64,000 nucleotides of DNA from CALBPI01 sp038531945. GTDB lineage: Bacteria; Pseudomonadota; Gammaproteobacteria; Steroidobacterales; Woeseiaceae. The DNA is taken from contig JBCBBH010000002.1 of NCBI GenBank assembly GCA_038531945.1, positions 372,001 to 436,000 on the forward strand. Direction: 5' to 3'. The position numbers and the translations under genes are program-made. Each line of letters opens with the position of its first letter. The stretch's first letter is position 1. Under the pieces are notes generated by a model. The model made no database searches. It was given only the letters and a program-made list of their open reading frames with translations, and was not told where the DNA came from. Shown piece by piece: positions 17,318 to 25,217 of the stretch.

Positions 17318-18124
17318 ATGCAAAAAAAGAATATCCCTGTTGAATTTGTTTTCCAGCTATTCGCGCTGGCGATTGCGATTGTGATCGTGCACGGCTTTTG
17401 GGTGTCTGTCGTCAGACCCAGTGCCGCAGAGCACATCGAGGCACAGAACCTCGCGGTCGAACAAGACCCGGACCACACGCGCGAACGCTCGGTCTGGGTG
17501 TTGATCAAGGACTTTGAGCAGGAAGCGTGTTTTGTGTTGATGCTCTGGGCACTGGCGATCATGGGTTACAAGGCCAACCGATTGCTGCGAGAACGTCAGT
17601 TGCTGGATCGAAATCTGGTGTCCGTAGCGGATGGAATGCGAGTGTTGCCCGAGGACACACGAGAGTTTTCCCGGCAGATTCAGTCGCTCGACGACGGCAC
17701 ACGTCGTATGTTGTTGCCGCGTGCCTTGCTCAACGCACTGCAGCGCTTTTCGTCAACCCGGAATGTGCAAGACGTCGCTTCGTCGACTCACACTATTTGT
17801 GAATCGGAGGCAGACCGACTGGAGTCTGAATTGGCGATGATCCGCTACATCTCCTGGGCGATTCCGTCCGTCGGGTTTATCGGCACCGTACGCGGTATCG
17901 GTGACGCGTTAGCGAAAGCGGATCGCGCCGTTCAAGGCGATATTGCTGCTGTGACACAGAGCCTCGGCGTGGCGTTTAACTCAACCTTCATTGCTTTGAT
18001 GATCAGTATTGTTTTGATGTTTCTGGTGCATCAGTTGCAGCTCATGCAGGAGCGGTTGGTGTTCGATACAGAGCACTATTGTGATGAGCGCCTTGTGCGT
18101 CATATGTACGCCGAGCATAGCTGA
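17318..18124 (+). CDS. MotA/TolQ/ExbB-family ion channel subunit
   Basis: A protein of 268 residues with four predicted membrane segments (about 11-31, 68-85, 175-197, 214-242) and a cytoplasmic loop between the second and third. The third and fourth carry the family signature: AIPSVGFIGTVRGIGDAL, a short linker, then QSLGVAFNSTFIALMISIV, with the Pro/Gly-Thr positions and the Thr of the ion path. Family members form pentamers around a dimer of MotB/TolR/ExbD helices and convert proton or sodium flow into motion. The expected partners are the two vWA proteins at 19482 and 20589. ACTGGAGT precedes the ATG. Confidence 0.88.
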   Translation: MQKKNIPVEFVFQLFALAIAIVIVHGFWVSVVRPSAAEHIEAQNLAVEQDPDHTRERSVWVLIKDFEQEACFVLMLWALAIMGYKANRLLRERQLLDRNLVSVADGMRVLPEDTREFSRQIQSLDDGTRRMLLPRALLNALQRFSSTRNVQDVASSTHTICESEADRLESELAMIRYISWAIPSVGFIGTVRGIGDALAKADRAVQGDIAAVTQSLGVAFNSTFIALMISIVLMFLVHQLQLMQERLVFDTEHYCDERLVRHMYAEHS

Positions 18125-18132
18125 GCGATTCG

Positions 18133-19482
18133 ATGCCACTCGTCATTGATCTCAACGATGCGGATATCGGGATTTCCGACGGGCAGGGCCATCGTGCTCG
18201 AATGCCCGGCTTCGCGTTGCTGTCGAACAATGCGGTAGAGGTTACCGGTGAGCGTGCCGAGCGCAGCGCACGGTTGCACCCGCGTCGAATCCAGATGGAT
18301 TACTGGTATCGACTCGACACGCAAACTGTACCCAATTTCGCACCACTGACCCGTGCCGACGTAGCAGCCAGCCAGTTGCGCGAATTACTCGAGCCGTTTT
18401 CAGCCGACACCCGCCACGGCGCTATCGTGGTGCCGCCTTACATGAGTCGCGAAACACTCGGCTTGTTACAAGGGCTGTGCCAGGCGGTTGACTTTCGCCT
18501 GATCGCTTTGGTCGATGCAGCAACGGCCGCGACTCGGCAACACTATGTCGATGCCGTGCCATTGCATGTCGAATTCGGTTTGCACTGCGTTTGGGTCGCC
18601 AAAATGCGCCAGACCGCCAACTCCAGCGCTTTGGAGGATGTTCAAATACTGGAGGGCAGCGGGCTCCTTGCTTTGCATGATGCCTGGATGCGGTGGTTCG
18701 CGGCGGAGTTTGTTCGCCAATCCAGATTTGACCCGCTGCACAGTGCGCCCTCCGAGCAAGCGCTCTTCGACGCGCTCCCTAATTGGCTGGCTGGCCTGGA
18801 AGGCGCCGAGTCGCAGACGTTGTCGCTGACTGTCGATGGTGGCACGTATGCTATCGAGGTCGAGATGGTCGACGTTGTGAACGTTGTGTTCGAGCACTAC
18901 CAACGGCTTGCAGATCTGGCTCGAGCTATGCTTGCGAGTGGCGAGTCACCGGTGTTTCAGATGCGTGACCGGACAACTATGCTCCCGGGGTTGGCGGAGT
19001 TGCTTGTCACCCGCGTCGGCGGAATATTCGTGGCGCAAGAGGACGACAGCATGCTGACGGGCGTACTCAGTCGTTTGTCGGCCATTGGCGAGAATCCGTC
19101 TCGCATCGTTCGAGAGTTGCCGGTTCAGGGTGAGGTAGTTGGTGTCGTCAATGACGATGCCCCGGCACACGGTGTGCCGACCCATATTCTTTTGGGCGAT
19201 AGGGCTTATCCTTTGTCCGCGGATGCGGTCATCGTTGGTGGTGGCGGTGCACCGGGACTTGCGCGTTATCTCGCTATCGAGAGTGGGCTTGCTGGCGTCT
19301 CCAGCATCCATTGCGAGGTTTCCGTTGAAGGTGGCCAATGCTTGCTGATCGATCGCTCAAGGTATGGCACGTTTTTGAACGGCAGCCGAATCAGCGGCAG
19401 TGCGACACTTCGCGCCGGTGATACGGTTCGCGTTGGTACGCCCGGTCAGGAATTGCACCTCATTCGAGAGGAGGCACTCTGA
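18133..19482 (+). CDS. Actin-like (ASKHA-fold) protein with C-terminal FHA domain
   Basis: A protein of 449 residues. The N-terminal 300 or so resemble the Hsp70/actin-like fold: VIDLNDADIGISDGQG as phosphate-1 loop, PGFALLSNNAVEVTGERAE, then MSRETLGLLQGLCQAVDFR and LIALVDAATAAT, which is the usual spacing for this superfamily. The last 110 residues are an FHA domain with SSIHCEV and SRYGTFLNGSRI (Ser, His, Asn-Gly positions kept), but the usual Gly-Arg of the first loop reads VGGGG. FHA domains bind phosphothreonine, so this is a likely reader of the kinase at 12146. Eight bp after the channel gene; its stop overlaps the next start (TGATG). The actin-like reading is less certain than the FHA. 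Confidence 0.75.
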   Translation: MPLVIDLNDADIGISDGQGHRARMPGFALLSNNAVEVTGERAERSARLHPRRIQMDYWYRLDTQTVPNFAPLTRADVAASQLRELLEPFSADTRHGAIVVPPYMSRETLGLLQGLCQAVDFRLIALVDAATAATRQHYVDAVPLHVEFGLHCVWVAKMRQTANSSALEDVQILEGSGLLALHDAWMRWFAAEFVRQSRFDPLHSAPSEQALFDALPNWLAGLEGAESQTLSLTVDGGTYAIEVEMVDVVNVVFEHYQRLADLARAMLASGESPVFQMRDRTTMLPGLAELLVTRVGGIFVAQEDDSMLTGVLSRLSAIGENPSRIVRELPVQGEVVGVVNDDAPAHGVPTHILLGDRAYPLSADAVIVGGGGAPGLARYLAIESGLAGVSSIHCEVSVEGGQCLLIDRSRYGTFLNGSRISGSATLRAGDTVRVGTPGQELHLIREEAL

Positions 19483-20579
19483 TGGCCAGACGGCGTCGCA
19501 CAACGCAGAGCTTCAACATGTCCTTCCTCGACTGCATGAGCTGCGGGTTTGGTGCGGTAATTCTGTTCTACGTCATCATTACCGCGACGGTACGTGATCA
19601 GACTCCGCCGGTTCCTGACAATCAAACCAACGAAGTTCGAAAGGTGGAAATCGAGGTCCTCGATGGGCGTCGCGATCTCGTGCGCTTGCGAAACACGTTG
19701 GCAGATGCGGAAGACGATATCGCGCGGGCGGACTCGGAGAGCGATGATTTGATCGAACGTATTCGTGCGCTTGAACTTGACCTGTCGCAGTTCGATGAGT
19801 CGACATTGGCGCGCCGAGACAGCATCGAGGATCTGCAGTCCGACATTGAGCAGTTGGAGGATGCCAAAAAAAGGCTCACCGCATCGAGTCAGAATACCGG
19901 ACCGAGTGGAGAGAATGTCCGAGGTGTGGTCGGTGATGGTCAACGCCAGTATTTGACGGGTCTGCGTGTAGGCGGTGAGCGTACACTCATCCTGGTCGAT
20001 ACCTCCGCGAGCATGTTGGACGATACGATCGTCGGAGTCATTCGTCGGCGCGTGCAGCCGAAAGAACGCAGACTTCGCGCGGCGAAGTGGCGACAAACTG
20101 TCGCATCCGTCGAGTGGCTGACTTCGCAGCTTCGACCCGGATCTAAATTTCAGGTGTACCAGTTCAACGAAGATACGAGGTCGCTAGTCCCGGGAAGCGA
20201 CGGCGCGTGGGCGGAAGTGGATGATAGTGCAGCCTTGAATGGCACCGTCGCAGAACTTCGCGATTTGTCGCCGGAAGGAGGCACAAACCTTTACAAGGCG
20301 TTCGAGGCAGCGGAACGTATGGACCCGCCGCCCGACAATATCGTCGTGCTCGTCGACGGCTTGCCGACTCAAGGGCGCGAGCCGACAGACGCGAGATCTA
20401 TCAGCGAGAACGAACGTCAAAAGTTGTTCCTTGAAGCGGTGCGCGTTTTACCCGGTCGTGTACCCGTCAATGTTTTGATGTACCAAATGGAAGGCGAGTA
20501 TCGCGCCGCCGTGTTGTTTTGGCAGCTCGCGTACCGTTCTGGCGGGTCGTATATGTCAGTCAGCGACGATTGGCCTTAG
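19482..20579 (+). CDS. vWA-domain protein with MotB-like N-terminal membrane helix (first paralog)
   Basis: A protein of 365 residues. A basic start (MARRRR) is followed by SFLDCMSCGFGAVILFYVII: one transmembrane helix with an aspartate (Asp17) at its entrance, in the same place as the ion-binding Asp of MotB, ExbD and TolR. A coiled coil (about 48-133) comes next, then a von Willebrand A domain (about 165-360) with a complete-looking MIDAS: DTSAS (173-177), GGTNL and LVDGLPT. The helix orientation puts the vWA domain in the periplasm. The downstream gene has the same architecture. Start chosen by overlap with the upstream stop. Confidence 0.88.
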   Translation: MARRRRTTQSFNMSFLDCMSCGFGAVILFYVIITATVRDQTPPVPDNQTNEVRKVEIEVLDGRRDLVRLRNTLADAEDDIARADSESDDLIERIRALELDLSQFDESTLARRDSIEDLQSDIEQLEDAKKRLTASSQNTGPSGENVRGVVGDGQRQYLTGLRVGGERTLILVDTSASMLDDTIVGVIRRRVQPKERRLRAAKWRQTVASVEWLTSQLRPGSKFQVYQFNEDTRSLVPGSDGAWAEVDDSAALNGTVAELRDLSPEGGTNLYKAFEAAERMDPPPDNIVVLVDGLPTQGREPTDARSISENERQKLFLEAVRVLPGRVPVNVLMYQMEGEYRAAVLFWQLAYRSGGSYMSVSDDWP

Positions 20580-20588
20580 GAGACGGAA

Positions 20589-21593
20589 ATGGCGAGACGA
20601 CGTCGAGGTGAAGCGGAAACATTCAGTCTTTCTTTTCTGGACTGCATTTGCTGTGGTTTCGGCGCGATCGTTTTGTTGCTCGTGCTGACCCGGATTTACG
20701 ATCCGGTGACGCTTGACCGACCGCCCCAGGAAGTTGATGGACTAGTCGAGCAGCTCGAAGATACGTTGTTCGATATTCGCGGCGAGACTGAGCGCCTCGA
20801 GGCAAGGCTGAAATCGATAACAGACCAGAAAGTGACTGCAGAGGAGCGGGTCAATTCATTGCGTGGGGAGCTGTCCCGACTGCGCGGACAGTTTGAGGCG
20901 ACAGCCGGCGATGCGACGGTTGCTGGTGAGACACTGGGTGAGCTGCTGTCGGCGCGGCAACGACTGACCGAGGAGATGCGGCGATTGGCAGCACGCGCCA
21001 AAGAACGCACGCCGGGTGGTCCTGTGGGCGGTATTCCGGTGGACAGTGAATACATCGTCTTCATTATTGACACCTCCGGAAGCATGCGACAGTTCAACTG
21101 GAACCTCGTACTTCGGAAGATCAACGAGGTGCTCAACGCCTATCCGCGGGTCCGTGGTATTCAGATCATGAATGACAATGGCGCTTACATGTTTGGCCAG
21201 TTTTCGCGAACCTGGATGACCGATTCTGCACAGTTGCGTCGCAACATTGCATCGCGCATGCGCACGTGGGATGCATTTAGCGATTCCAATCCGGCAGACG
21301 GTATCGCGGCGGCCATTCGTACCTTCTGGTCGGCTGACAAAAAAATTAGCTTGTACGTATTCGGCGACGATTTCAGCGGCAACTCGATCAAAGGCGTGGT
21401 TGATGGTGTCGCTGATATCAACAAGCCGGATGCGTCAGGCAGACCCCGTGTGCGCATTCATGCCATCGGGTTTCCCATCGGCTTCGGTGGCATTGGTTCG
21501 AGCGACAATCGGTCCACCAAATTTGCGGCGTTGATGCGTGAGCTGTGCCGCCGCAATGGCGGAACGTTTGTCGCGCTGACCGAGCGGGGTTAG
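20589..21593 (+). CDS. vWA-domain protein with MotB-like N-terminal membrane helix (second paralog)
   Basis: A protein of 334 residues with the layout of its upstream neighbour: MARRRR, then SLSFLDCICCGFGAIVLLLV (Asp18; the D-C-x-x-C-G-F-G-A pattern is shared), a coiled coil (about 45-140), and a vWA domain (about 153-330) with DTSGS (161-165). The rest of the MIDAS differs (an SNPADG loop, then YVFGDDFSG). The vWA parts are only distantly alike, so the pair is old rather than a fresh duplication. AGGAGACGG lies before the ATG. With the TolQ/MotA-like gene this suggests a stator in which the two helices come from different proteins. Confidence 0.88.
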   Translation: MARRRRGEAETFSLSFLDCICCGFGAIVLLLVLTRIYDPVTLDRPPQEVDGLVEQLEDTLFDIRGETERLEARLKSITDQKVTAEERVNSLRGELSRLRGQFEATAGDATVAGETLGELLSARQRLTEEMRRLAARAKERTPGGPVGGIPVDSEYIVFIIDTSGSMRQFNWNLVLRKINEVLNAYPRVRGIQIMNDNGAYMFGQFSRTWMTDSAQLRRNIASRMRTWDAFSDSNPADGIAAAIRTFWSADKKISLYVFGDDFSGNSIKGVVDGVADINKPDASGRPRVRIHAIGFPIGFGGIGSSDNRSTKFAALMRELCRRNGGTFVALTERG

Positions 21594-21710
21594 CGCTGCC
21601 ATAATTCGCCATATTCGCGACGTTTTTTCTACGCCATTCCGCCCGTGTTACGCCACACAGTGTCGCTTCAATAGATCCCGTCGAAACACTTCTTGAAATG
21701 GGAGAACGAA

Positions 21711-22469
21711 ATGAAGAAGTTACTGAGTGGCGTGATTGTGATTTCCGTACTGATGGCGGCATCGCCAAACAGTCGGGCTGACAAAGCATCGAAAGAAGAG
21801 CTGACCGGTGTTGGCAGTGGAGCAGTGATTGGGGGTGTCGTCGGTGGTCCACCGGGCATCGTCATCGGCGCTGCGATCGGCGCATTTCTTGGAGACAAGT
21901 ATCACCAGAAGGCGGAGACGATCGAGAACCTGACGGACGTTGTGGCAGTGCGCGATGCAAGACTCACGGATGTCGAATCGCAGCTGATCGTCGAGCAAGA
22001 GCAAGCCGAGCGTCTGCGCGCCGAGCTTGTTGAGATTGATGAAAGTGGCGTGCGTGCTTTATACACGGCGATGGACACCGGATTGTCATTCACTGTGCCG
22101 TTTAGAACCAACGAAGATCAGCCGGAGCAGGAGCTCGTTTCACAGGTTAATTCCGTGGCTGCGACGTTGTCGAATATGCCGAGTCTCGGCGTCCAGATCG
22201 ACGGTTTCGCGGACGCTCGCGGTGGCGTCGAGTACAACTCCGACTTGTCCCTGCGTCGCGCGACTGCTGTCAGAGATCTGCTGATCGCCTCGGGTGTCGA
22301 TGCGCAACGGATTCAGACTTTTGGTCATGGTGCGCTGACGAGTTTCGATGGCAGCGATCCGATCGACCTCGACGAACTCGCATTGCAACGGCGCGTTATC
22401 GTGACATTTTATCGCGATGCCGATGCGGCCCACGAGATGACCGCGCAGGTCGATGTCTCGTCCGATTAG
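21711..22469 (+). CDS. OmpA-family protein with glycine-zipper segment (PdsO-like)
   Basis: A protein of 252 residues: a signal peptide (cleavage near NSRADK), a glycine-zipper segment (GVGSGAVIGGVVGGPPGIVIGAAIGAFLGD), a short coiled coil (RDARLTDVESQLIVEQEQAE), and a C-terminal OmpA-like peptidoglycan-binding domain (VQIDGFADARGGVEYNSDLSLRR-type core, then GVDAQRIQTFGHG). The order resembles sortase-associated PdsO, but no sortase is encoded nearby. It should sit at the outer membrane and hold peptidoglycan. ATG at 21711 is preceded by GGGAGAA. It lies 117 bp after the second vWA gene and before a terminator, so it probably closes the cluster. Confidence 0.8.
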   Translation: MKKLLSGVIVISVLMAASPNSRADKASKEELTGVGSGAVIGGVVGGPPGIVIGAAIGAFLGDKYHQKAETIENLTDVVAVRDARLTDVESQLIVEQEQAERLRAELVEIDESGVRALYTAMDTGLSFTVPFRTNEDQPEQELVSQVNSVAATLSNMPSLGVQIDGFADARGGVEYNSDLSLRRATAVRDLLIASGVDAQRIQTFGHGALTSFDGSDPIDLDELALQRRVIVTFYRDADAAHEMTAQVDVSSD

Positions 22470-22517
22470 GACCTTGGTAAGACACGGTTGCGCCTTTCTG
22501 GCCAACCTCTAAAATTG

Positions 22518-22554
22518 AAACCTCGCTTCGGAGTCGATCTGAAGCGAGGTTTTT
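22518..22554 (+). terminator. Strong rho-independent terminator ending the vWA/kinase cluster
   Basis: A 12-bp perfect stem (AAACCTCGCTTC with GAAGCGAGGTTT), an 11-nt loop and a closing T-run lie 48 bp after the OmpA-family stop and 16 bp before phhB. This is the clearest terminator in the first third of the window. Confidence 0.9.
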
Positions 22555-22570
22555 CTGATGAGGCACGAGA

Positions 22571-22924
22571 ATGAGCTACAGCAAGGAAGCCTTGCGCGAT
22601 AAACGTTGTACGCCATGCGAAGGGGGCGTTGACCCGCTGACGGGCGATACGATCGATCAATTGATCGCGTCTTTGGATCCGGAGTGGCGTGTGTCGAATG
22701 ACCAACGAACGCTCGAGCGAACCATTGAATTTGCCGGCTTCAACCGCGTCATGTCCTTTGCCAATGCCGTAGCCTGGATCGCCAATACCGAAGGCCACCA
22801 TCCAGTAATGGAACTAAAATATGGCTCTGTCGCAGTTTGTTGGACCACGCATGCGATCGATGGACTGTCCGTGAATGATTTCATTTGTGCGGCTAAGACG
22901 GATCACTTGCTGGAGTCTGTCTGA
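22571..22924 (+). CDS. phhB: Pterin-4a-carbinolamine dehydratase
   Basis: A protein of 117 residues with the family core: a central FNRVMSFANAVAWIAN helix, the active-site EGHHPVMELKYGSVAVCWTTH, and GLSVNDFICAAKTD. It dehydrates 4a-hydroxytetrahydropterin formed by aromatic amino acid hydroxylases, allowing cofactor recycling; it also acts as a pterin-related accessory in bacteria lacking phhA nearby. No hydroxylase gene is in the window. Its 3' end overlaps the convergent galK gene by 32 bp. ATG at 22571 follows a GGCACGAG element. Confidence 0.92.
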   Translation: MSYSKEALRDKRCTPCEGGVDPLTGDTIDQLIASLDPEWRVSNDQRTLERTIEFAGFNRVMSFANAVAWIANTEGHHPVMELKYGSVAVCWTTHAIDGLSVNDFICAAKTDHLLESV

Positions 22925-23987
22925 CATCACTGACCCAGCGGGCGGCGGGATGCGCTTGTAACAACCGCTCAAGCCAGTCCTTTTTCCTGGCTTCTTCCAC
23001 TAATGCAACGATACAACCGCCGAAGCCGCCACCAGTGAGTCGAGCGCCGAGGGCACCGATGGCGACGGCATCATCGACGAGTCTGTCAATCTCAGGCGTC
23101 GACATTTCAAAATCGTCGCGCATCGAGCGATGGCTGGCCGTCATGAGAGAACCGAAATCGTCCGGCATGTGATGTTGCAGCGCAGACACCGCGTCGATGA
23201 CTCGCGTGTGTTCGGTCCGACAATGGCGGGCTCTTCGTCGCAGGTGTTCGGCCAATCCTGAGGTCTCCTGGATGATCTCAAGTGGCGTCTGGCAGAGTTT
23301 GTCAGTCCCGAGTTCGCGTGCCGCTTCATCGCATTCCAGCTTGCGGGTCTTGTAGCGACCATCAGTCAATTTTCGACTGACGCCCGAGTGTACGACGACA
23401 AAACTGTGCTCGGGGAACAGCTCAACAACATCGTAATCCAGCGTTACCGTGTCGAGCGCAATCGCCTGCCCTGGTTGCGCGATTGCGACTGCCATTTGAT
23501 CCATGATGCCGCACGGCACACCGATGTAGTCGTTTTCTACAACGCGGGCTGCCTTGGCCACTTCGACATCAGAGAGAACGGTGTTGCCTGCGAGTTGACG
23601 ACTCGCTTTCAACACACCAACGATGAGCGCAGCGGAAGAAGACAGACCTGCACCTTGTGGGACCGTCGATGCAATCGACAACTTTGCGCCCGAGTTCAGT
23701 AACCCGAGCTCCCTTGCCGCTCGTATCGCGCCAACGGAATGATCGGACCAGTGATTCGCAGGCGCTTCCTCGATCGTTCGATAGGCCACCTCGTCGGTGT
23801 GGTCGGATTCGACTATGACTTGCGAACCCTCGTGGGGCGTCAAGCGGATTGTCAGGACTTGCGAAAGCGCGCACGGCAGGACCATCCCGCCGTTGTAGTC
23901 GAGGTGCTCTCCGATGAGGTTGACGCGTCCGGGCACCGTGGCCGTTGCCGAACGGCTCTCGTCAGTATGACCTCGTTCAACGCTCAC
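22893..23987 (-). CDS. galK: Galactokinase
   Basis: A protein of 364 residues of the GHMP kinase family. It has the galactokinase signature PGRVNLIGEHLDYNGGMVLP, the ATP motif PQGAGLSSSAA, the CGIMDQ element with the catalytic Asp, and the C-terminal GARLTGGGFGGC. It phosphorylates galactose at C1, the first Leloir step. Its start overlaps the galT stop by four bases, so galT-galK is one transcript with galT first. No galE or galM is in the window; they must be elsewhere or replaced. Confidence 0.95.
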   Translation of the reverse strand: MSVERGHTDESRSATATVPGRVNLIGEHLDYNGGMVLPCALSQVLTIRLTPHEGSQVIVESDHTDEVAYRTIEEAPANHWSDHSVGAIRAARELGLLNSGAKLSIASTVPQGAGLSSSAALIVGVLKASRQLAGNTVLSDVEVAKAARVVENDYIGVPCGIMDQMAVAIAQPGQAIALDTVTLDYDVVELFPEHSFVVVHSGVSRKLTDGRYKTRKLECDEAARELGTDKLCQTPLEIIQETSGLAEHLRRRARHCRTEHTRVIDAVSALQHHMPDDFGSLMTASHRSMRDDFEMSTPEIDRLVDDAVAIGALGARLTGGGFGGCIVALVEEARKKDWLERLLQAHPAARWVSDVRQTPASDPS

Positions 23988-25066
23988 AGCACGGCCCTCA
24001 GCGTGTCCGCAGCCGTCTCCGGCAGCACATCGACCGTGAAAATGCCTGTGTGCTGTTCTACGGAGGCGAGGTATTTGAGTCGTCTGGGCCCTCGTAGCAG
24101 TGGGTAGAACTTTGCACTGAACTCAAAATGTTCGCGACCGCGCGGCGCCGCATGCAATGCAAGCATGTACGGCGTCGTTTGTTCGAAAAACGCATCATAA
24201 CGACGCGTCATTTCGCCAAGCAACGATGCGAACGCATCGAGCTCGGTCTCGGTCATGGCCCAAGGGCCCGGCCGCGCGATGCGCGATGCAATCCAGGTTT
24301 CGTAGGGGAAACGCGCGTAGGGTGGACAGTACGCCATCAGCGCATCCGCTTCGGTAACCGACAGACGCGGATCGAGATTTTGAAGGGACTCTGCAAGACT
24401 GTAGCCGCCTGCGAACGCCTGTTCCGCGCGAGCCTGGGCTGGTGGCAAGTGATCGAATCCGTAGATTTGCCCATGCGGGTGATGCAGCGTTACGCCGACG
24501 TCCTCACCGCGGTTTTCAAATGGCAGCACAAACTCGCAACCGGCATCGAATAACGCCTCGTAGCGATCGATCCACGCTGCAATCAAAAGGCGCCGTCTGT
24601 CTTGCCCGATTGTGTTCAAGTCACCGTCAGGCTCGGTCCCGTAGACCACCACCTCACATTGGCCTTTCGCCGGTCGAATCTTGACGTCGGCAACATCGCT
24701 GACGGCGTTGGCCTCGAAGTGCAAGCTCGTGAATCGATTATCGAAGACTGCTAGCTCAAAGCTCTCAACGGGAATTTCGGTGACCGGCCGACCGGGCAGC
24801 GACGGCGCGAGCGGATTGTTGGCTGCCGATGGTTTGAACGTGCGATTTTGCCGATGAGCGGCATAAATATTCCACTCCTGTCGCAATGGGTGCCAACGCA
24901 GCTCTGCGCCGCGGGGCAGGTCTTCCGGTTCCTGCGCGACAACAGGGTGATTATTCTCGGCGTAGCCGTACAGATGCACCCACCGCCGATCGGCGCGTTG
25001 AATCGAGCGCCGAAACACGGCGGAGCCATCGACCGTAGCGTCCAGTCGCTTGTTTGTTTCCGTCAT
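23984..25066 (-). CDS. galT: Galactose-1-phosphate uridylyltransferase
   Basis: A protein of 360 residues. The active-site HPHGQIYGF carries the nucleophilic histidine; other family stretches are RWHPLRQEWNIYAAHRQNR, FDNRFTSL, CEVVVYGTEPD and LPFENRGEDVGVTLHHPHG. It exchanges UMP between UDP-glucose and galactose-1-phosphate. ATG at 25066 is preceded by AAAGGG; the 16 residues available upstream are not family-like. It overlaps galK (ATGA) and is divergent from the metalloprotease gene, with 151 bp between the starts. Confidence 0.93.
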   Translation of the reverse strand: MTETNKRLDATVDGSAVFRRSIQRADRRWVHLYGYAENNHPVVAQEPEDLPRGAELRWHPLRQEWNIYAAHRQNRTFKPSAANNPLAPSLPGRPVTEIPVESFELAVFDNRFTSLHFEANAVSDVADVKIRPAKGQCEVVVYGTEPDGDLNTIGQDRRRLLIAAWIDRYEALFDAGCEFVLPFENRGEDVGVTLHHPHGQIYGFDHLPPAQARAEQAFAGGYSLAESLQNLDPRLSVTEADALMAYCPPYARFPYETWIASRIARPGPWAMTETELDAFASLLGEMTRRYDAFFEQTTPYMLALHAAPRGREHFEFSAKFYPLLRGPRRLKYLASVEQHTGIFTVDVLPETAADTLRAVL

Positions 25067-25217
25067 ATACCCTTTGTCCTGGCGATGCGACGTATATCGC
25101 GCGATTCCGACCACGAAGGCTATACAAAGGCGGCATCATCGCCAAGTCGGCACAACACAGTCGCACCCGCCGCTTGTGTCGTTTACCCTCGGTGCAAAGT
25201 TCCATCGAGACCTCACT

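Noticed and set aside
17318..21593. Zorya anti-phage defence system
   Set aside because: The channel and Asp-helix pair recall ZorA/ZorB, but there is no ZorC, ZorD or nuclease/helicase gene, and the partner domains are vWA rather than OmpA-like.
8825..22469. Type VI secretion regulatory cluster
   Set aside because: Kinase, phosphatase and FHA genes recall the T6SS regulatory triad, but no sheath, spike, baseplate or TssM/TssL-like genes are in the window.
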